From NCBI GenBank assembly GCA_039934875.1, contig JBDTLH010000382.1, forward strand, positions 1 to 9,742: DNA of 9,742 nucleotides. The letters run 5' to 3'. Source of the stretch: JBDTLH01 sp039934875 (lineage in GTDB: Bacteria; Acidobacteriota; Terriglobia; Terriglobales; Acidobacteriaceae). A program made the translations under genes and the position numbers. This document shows positions 6,357 through 9,742 of the stretch, one piece after another. The notes under the pieces were generated by a model, which saw only the letters and a program-made list of their open reading frames with translations, was not told where the DNA came from and did no database searches. Position 1 is the stretch's first letter; each line of letters begins with the position of its first letter.

Positions 6357-6749
6357 ATGAATTATTTTTGGCGGGCCACGCCGCATCTGATCTTTTTTGC
6401 GGTATTGACGCTGGCGCTGTCCGACGCGGGATGCAATTCCACGGCTGTGGCCATCGCCCAGCCGGGGCAGCCGGAGGCCAATTTCAATGTGGTGATGAAA
6501 AAGTGGGTCATTACACCGGATGTAATTCGCGTCAAGCAGGGCACGATGGTGCATCTGCACATCACTACCGCCGATGTGCAGCATGGCTTTGAGGTGAAGG
6601 GACTGAACATCTCGGAGCCGGTCAATCCCGGAAGGACCACCGATATCAATTTCGTCGCCGACAAGCCGGGAAGATATGAAGTTCAATGTGGCATCCTGTG
6701 CGGCAAGGGACACGATGATATGACCGGCGCCATCGTCATCGAGAACTAA
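6357..6749 (+). CDS. Exported stand-alone CuA-type cupredoxin (COX2-like)
   Basis: A 130-residue small periplasmic or membrane-anchored copper protein. The N-terminus (MNYFWRATPHLIFFAVLTLAL) is a signal peptide. A cysteine at 26 after SDAG could be a lipidation site, but -3 Asp makes a poor lipobox. The cupredoxin domain (about 42-130) has every side-chain ligand of a binuclear CuA centre: His76 (QHGFEV), then CGILCGKGHDDM giving Cys111, Cys115, His119 and Met122. This is the CxxxCxxxHxxM signature of cytochrome c oxidase subunit II and nitrous oxide reductase. The two transmembrane helices of true subunit II are missing, and no oxidase subunit I gene is adjacent. It may be an electron carrier, a Cox2-like domain of a split oxidase, or a copper-handling protein. 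ATG 6357 was chosen because upstream in-frame codons run back into the sigma gene; no strong Shine-Dalgarno is seen. Confidence 0.85.
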   Translation: MNYFWRATPHLIFFAVLTLALSDAGCNSTAVAIAQPGQPEANFNVVMKKWVITPDVIRVKQGTMVHLHITTADVQHGFEVKGLNISEPVNPGRTTDINFVADKPGRYEVQCGILCGKGHDDMTGAIVIEN

Positions 6750-6752
6750 AGA

Positions 6753-6907
6753 CAGAAGCAACCACACCAGAAGCAACCACAGAGGTCACGAAGGGCGCAC
6801 GAAGGGACACAAGAAAAAACAACCGCATGAAAGATGCTCCGAGCGGCTTTAGCTTTACGTGTTCCCTCCTTTACCTTCGTGCTGCCTCCGTGACCTCTGT
6901 GGTTGCT
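6753..6907. repeat. Dispersed inverted-arm repeat, copy B
   Basis: Left arm 6772-6805 and right arm 6874-6907 are near-perfect inverted repeats. AGCAACCACAGAGGTCACG (6772-6790) is exactly complementary to 6889-6907, and GCACGAAGG (6797-6805) to 6874-6882, with a 6-nt partly matching stretch between. Transcripts could form a stem of about 34 bp with a 68-nt loop. A 14-nt unit CAGAAGCAACCACA is tandemly duplicated at 6753-6766 and 6768-6781. The left arm shares 18 exact bases with copy A. It starts four bases after the cupredoxin stop and may serve as its terminator. No ORF or transposase is inside. Confidence 0.8.
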
Positions 6908-7019
6908 TTTTTGAGGAGTCGGCGTTGACGGAGTTGGTGCGCTTCCAGTCTTCTCGGAAACTAGCGGATTTTACCGATAGCAGAGCAGGCGTGAATGCGT
7001 CTATGCTTGAGACAGTCCC
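6908..7019 (+). other. Leader region upstream of the lytic transglycosylase gene
   Basis: Together with repeat B this completes a ~270-nt gap without a gene. TTGACG at 6925-6930 resembles a -35 box, but no acceptable -10 lies 16-18 nt downstream. The stretch just before the slt start (GAGACAG) is only a weak ribosome binding site. Nothing else stands out. Confidence 0.3.
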
Positions 7020-9392
7020 ATGTCGATGCTGCGCTTTTCGTTCCTTCGTCTAATGGCTCTTACGCTGCTCGCCGGCCTTTCGCTCCCGTTGGCCGCGGCA
7101 CATTCCACGGCTGCCAAGCATCCGGCTGCCAAGAAGCACATTGCGACTCCCGGAAGAAAATCCAAGGCCACGCGCAAAACGGTGAAGCACCGGACGCGAA
7201 AGAGAAAACTTACCCCCGCGCAGCGCGCCAAAGCCGCCCGGATGAAGCGGGCGTTTGTGGCCTCTTCGCAGTTGCGTCCCATGGCGCAGCAACTGCTGGA
7301 AAACCGCACGCCGCCGGCCTATGCGGCAGTGGAGCAATACGCGCGCAGCCATCGCGGCAGCAGCGCGGGCACAATGGCATGGCTGGCCATTGGCTACGCT
7401 CATCTGGTGGACAACCAGAGCCAGGCGGCGATCGCTCCGCTCGAATCGGCCAAGCTGCACGCCACAGATAGCGACCTGGGTGACTACGCCAGCCTTTTCC
7501 TCGCCCGCGCCCTCAGCGGTTCGGGTCAGGCGATGGCGGCTGCGACGGCGCTCTCTGATTTCGGCGCGAGATATCCCGACTCGGTGCTCAAACGTGACGC
7601 CGCTCTGGCGCGCACCGATGCGCTGGTTTCAGCCGGGGAGGCGGCCACCGCGGTCAAGGCACTGGAGCCATTACGGTCCCAGGGCCGCGCCGATGTGGAG
7701 CTGGCGATAGGCAAGGCCTACCAGGCCCTCGGCGACCAGCCACGTGCGCTGGCTGCGTTCACCCATATCTATACCGATTTCGCCACTTCTTCGCAGGCCA
7801 ATGATGCCGCCAATGAATTGCGCAGACTCAATCCCGCCGATCCCTTCGGCAGCCTGAGTGAGGCGCAACGCCTCACCCGCACCGACCTGCTCTATAAAGC
7901 CCACCGCTACGGCGATGCCGCCGATGAACTGCGCGCGCTCTTGAACCAGCCGCAAATCTCTGCCCCCAACGACAGCACGCGGCGGAGCATCATGGTCAGG
8001 CTGGCGGGCGCGCTTTATAAGTCAAAACGGGAATCTGAGGCCATGGCGCTGCTCGATCAGGTTGCGGAGCAGCCGATTGACGATGCCGGCGCGCAGCGCC
8101 TCTTTCTCAAAGCGGAAGAGGCGCGCAACAAGGATGACGGCGAGAACAACCGCAAGTATGCGGACCATCTCTTTGCGTCCAATCCCAAATCGATCTGGAC
8201 GCAGGAGGCGCTGCTCTCGGCCGGCAACATGTATCTGCTGCGCAAGGATTATCCCAATGCGATCAAGTATTTCCTGGAGTGCGCGCAGGCGGATGAGAAA
8301 GGCAGGCTCGCGGGATACACGCATTGGAAGGGCGCATGGTTGACCTACCGCACCGGCGACCGCAATGCCGCCCGTAGTCTGTTTCTGGAGCAGATTGCCA
8401 AATGGCCCGCCGGCCAGGAGATGCCCGCCGCGCTCTATTGGTCGGCGCGGCTGGCGAGCGAAGATGGGCGCCGGCAGGATGCCAAGGCATACTATGCCAA
8501 ACTGCTCGGACGCTACCGCGGCTATTACTACGGAGTGATCGCCGCTTCACAGTTGCAGGCGTTGGAAGCGGTTCCCGCCTCCAACATCCCTGAGCTGGAG
8601 AGGATCGGCGCCGCCGAACCCGCTCCCGAATTGAGCGATGCGCCGGAGGACGATCCGCGGGTCGCCAAGGCCCGGCTGTTGACCAACGCCGCGCTCAATG
8701 ATTACGCGATGCGGGAGATGAAGGCGGCGCAGGAGGAGAACGATGGAGCGTGGGTCCCCGGCGAGCTGGCGCGACTTTATATCAGCCAGCAACGTCCCGA
8801 CCGCGCACTTCGTTCGCTCAAGTCTTCCCTTCCCGGATACTTCACTTACGGGATGGACGAGGTCCCGCGCTTCTACTGGGAGACGCTCTTCCCTCGCCCC
8901 TACTGGAACGAACTGCGCGCTTACTCGTTGCTGGAGGGGCTTGATCCTTATCTGGTGGCTTCGCTGATCCGGCAGGAGTCGGAATTTAATCCCAGCGCGG
9001 TATCGGGCAAGGACGCGTACGGGCTCATGCAATTGCTTCCCTCGGTGGCGAAGAGTATGGCGAAAGAGCTAAAGATCCGCCACTGGAAGCAATCTGAGAT
9101 CACTAATCCGCAGATGAACCTGCGCCTGGGGATCCATTACTTCCGCACGTTGGTGAACAAATATAACGGGCAGGTGGAATACGCACTCGCCGCCTATAAC
9201 GCGGGAGACAATCGTGTTTCAGACTGGCGCAGCAACGGAGACTACCACGACATCTACGAATTTGTGGAGTCCATCCCGTTTACCGAGACGCGAGAGTATG
9301 TGCAGGCGATCGAGCGCAACTCTGAAATTTATGCTGAGCTTTACAAACCGGGAGAGCGAGTGGTGGCGACGGCGCAAAAGCCAGCTCGGTAG
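7020..9392 (+). CDS. Slt-type soluble lytic transglycosylase (GH23) with helical repeats
   Basis: A 790-residue periplasmic murein hydrolase that would cleave MurNAc-GlcNAc bonds to leave 1,6-anhydro-MurNAc ends. A signal peptide (residues 1-27, ending LPLAAA) is followed by a very basic segment at 31-77 with 19 Lys/Arg and no Asp/Glu in 47 residues. A long alpha-helical TPR-like region (about 85-600) resembles the superhelical ring of Slt70, and the catalytic SLT domain occupies about 630-770. The active-site motif RQESEFNP places the catalytic Glu at 653. GLMQLLP (668-674), AYNAG (725-729) and IPFTETREYVQAI complete the family signature. It is longer than E. coli Slt (about 645 residues), owing mainly to the basic region and longer repeats. 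M3 is an alternative start. It stands alone rather than in an obvious operon. Confidence 0.93.
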   Translation: MSMLRFSFLRLMALTLLAGLSLPLAAAHSTAAKHPAAKKHIATPGRKSKATRKTVKHRTRKRKLTPAQRAKAARMKRAFVASSQLRPMAQQLLENRTPPAYAAVEQYARSHRGSSAGTMAWLAIGYAHLVDNQSQAAIAPLESAKLHATDSDLGDYASLFLARALSGSGQAMAAATALSDFGARYPDSVLKRDAALARTDALVSAGEAATAVKALEPLRSQGRADVELAIGKAYQALGDQPRALAAFTHIYTDFATSSQANDAANELRRLNPADPFGSLSEAQRLTRTDLLYKAHRYGDAADELRALLNQPQISAPNDSTRRSIMVRLAGALYKSKRESEAMALLDQVAEQPIDDAGAQRLFLKAEEARNKDDGENNRKYADHLFASNPKSIWTQEALLSAGNMYLLRKDYPNAIKYFLECAQADEKGRLAGYTHWKGAWLTYRTGDRNAARSLFLEQIAKWPAGQEMPAALYWSARLASEDGRRQDAKAYYAKLLGRYRGYYYGVIAASQLQALEAVPASNIPELERIGAAEPAPELSDAPEDDPRVAKARLLTNAALNDYAMREMKAAQEENDGAWVPGELARLYISQQRPDRALRSLKSSLPGYFTYGMDEVPRFYWETLFPRPYWNELRAYSLLEGLDPYLVASLIRQESEFNPSAVSGKDAYGLMQLLPSVAKSMAKELKIRHWKQSEITNPQMNLRLGIHYFRTLVNKYNGQVEYALAAYNAGDNRVSDWRSNGDYHDIYEFVESIPFTETREYVQAIERNSEIYAELYKPGERVVATAQKPAR

Positions 9393-9424
9393 AAAGCCGG
9401 GGGGGCAGCGCCGGTATCTTTATC

Positions 9425-9586
9425 TTATAGCCTGCCCCTGCCTCTCCCGAATAGCAGATAGAGAAGAATCAGCAGCAGAATCAGGCTCAGCGCGCCGCCT
9501 CCGTAATAGCCTACGCCAGGACCCATGTAGTAGCCGCCGCCGCCGAATAGCAGCAGCAGAATGATGAGAATGATGATGAGACCCAT
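9425..9586 (-). CDS. Small hydrophobic Gly/Tyr protein, DUF3309-like
   Basis: A 53-residue ORF reading leftward from ATG 9586 to TAA 9425-9427. Its sequence has a hydrophobic stretch GLIIILIILLLLF (2-14), a glycine/tyrosine centre (GGGGYYMGPGVGYYGGG, 15-31), a second hydrophobic stretch LSLILLLILLYLLF (33-46) and an arginine/glycine end (GRGRGRL). The pattern of two membrane-spanning segments flanking an aromatic glycine-rich turn and ending in a basic tip matches the tiny DUF3309-type proteins common in proteobacteria and Acidobacteria. Function is unknown. No clear Shine-Dalgarno precedes the ATG. It is convergent with the transglycosylase gene, 32 nt away, with no obvious terminator between them. 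Confidence 0.6.
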   Translation of the reverse strand: MGLIIILIILLLLFGGGGYYMGPGVGYYGGGALSLILLLILLYLLFGRGRGRL

Positions 9587-9742
9587 GCGCGGAAGTCTAC
9601 CATAAACGTAGTTGCGAGTCGCTGACTCAGGCCATCGCAGTGGGATCGAATGTCCGCGCCAGCTACTCGCGAATAAAACTTATACGCGACCGAAGCTGAA
9701 CGCGTGCATCTTATTCAAAGCCTCGTCTCAGTGCGCAACGCC
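9587..9742. other. Window end, no supported gene
   Basis: No complete ORF of useful length is present on either strand. A 13-nt interrupted palindrome, GAGTC-GCT-GACTC, lies at 9616-9628, about 30 nt upstream of the DUF3309-like start, and could be an operator. A GTG at 9704 opens a frame that runs off the window (VHLIQSLVSVRNA), but it has no convincing ribosome binding site. Confidence 0.3.

Noticed and set aside
6859..7053. 64-codon plus-strand ORF before the transglycosylase
   Set aside because: It starts inside the right arm of repeat B and overlaps the transglycosylase signal peptide in another frame; there is no ribosome binding site.
9397..9414. Terminator between the transglycosylase and the small minus-strand gene
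   Set aside because: CCGG at both ends around a run of seven G gives only a 4-bp self-complementary stem and no U tract.
9704..9742. Start of a gene running off the window (GTG 9704)
   Set aside because: Only 13 codons are visible, with a weak upstream purine stretch and no recognisable motif.
1..9742. CRISPR array, tRNA, rRNA, integrase or transposase
   Set aside because: No regularly spaced repeats, cloverleaf-like sequence or recombinase/transposase motif was seen on either strand.

Overview
The window looks like a chromosomal segment of an Acidobacteriota bacterium (class Terriglobia is my best guess). This rests on the fairly GC-rich coding sequence, the gene order phoH - ybeY - CBS/CorC protein - era, the ECF sigma/zinc-finger anti-sigma pair, and dispersed intergenic repeats that read 'accacagagg(a/t)cac'. 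The taxonomic call is inference; no rRNA or tRNA gene is visible.

Positions 1-5257 (+ strand) hold an RNA-metabolism operon. It contains phoH (287-1333), an unexpected AT-richer DUF3825 gene (1490-2407), ybeY (2464-2937), a CNNM/CorC-type CBS-domain membrane protein (2934-4229) and era (4229-5257). The last three are translationally coupled by 1-4 nt overlaps. PhoH, YbeY and Era commonly occur together and act in RNA processing or 16S rRNA/30S maturation. The DUF3825 gene interrupts this block. It comes with a 156-nt leader that has several possible hairpins and a strong terminator-like stem ending 6 nt before its start codon. This is the most unusual part of the window.

Positions 5258-7019 hold a minus-strand pair, an ECF sigma factor (6225-5599) and its soluble zinc-binding anti-sigma factor (5602-5351), which overlap by 4 nt. 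Diverging from them is a small exported protein (6357-6749) with a complete CuA-type copper site. Two copies of a dispersed repeat with inverted arms lie in the gaps after era (5187-5344) and after the cupredoxin (6753-6907). The left arm of the first copy is translated as the C-terminal tail of Era.

Positions 7020-9392 encode a long periplasmic Slt-type lytic transglycosylase with helical repeats and an unusually basic N-terminal segment. A tiny hydrophobic glycine/tyrosine-rich protein resembling the DUF3309 family is convergent at 9586-9425. The last ~155 bases hold no supported gene.
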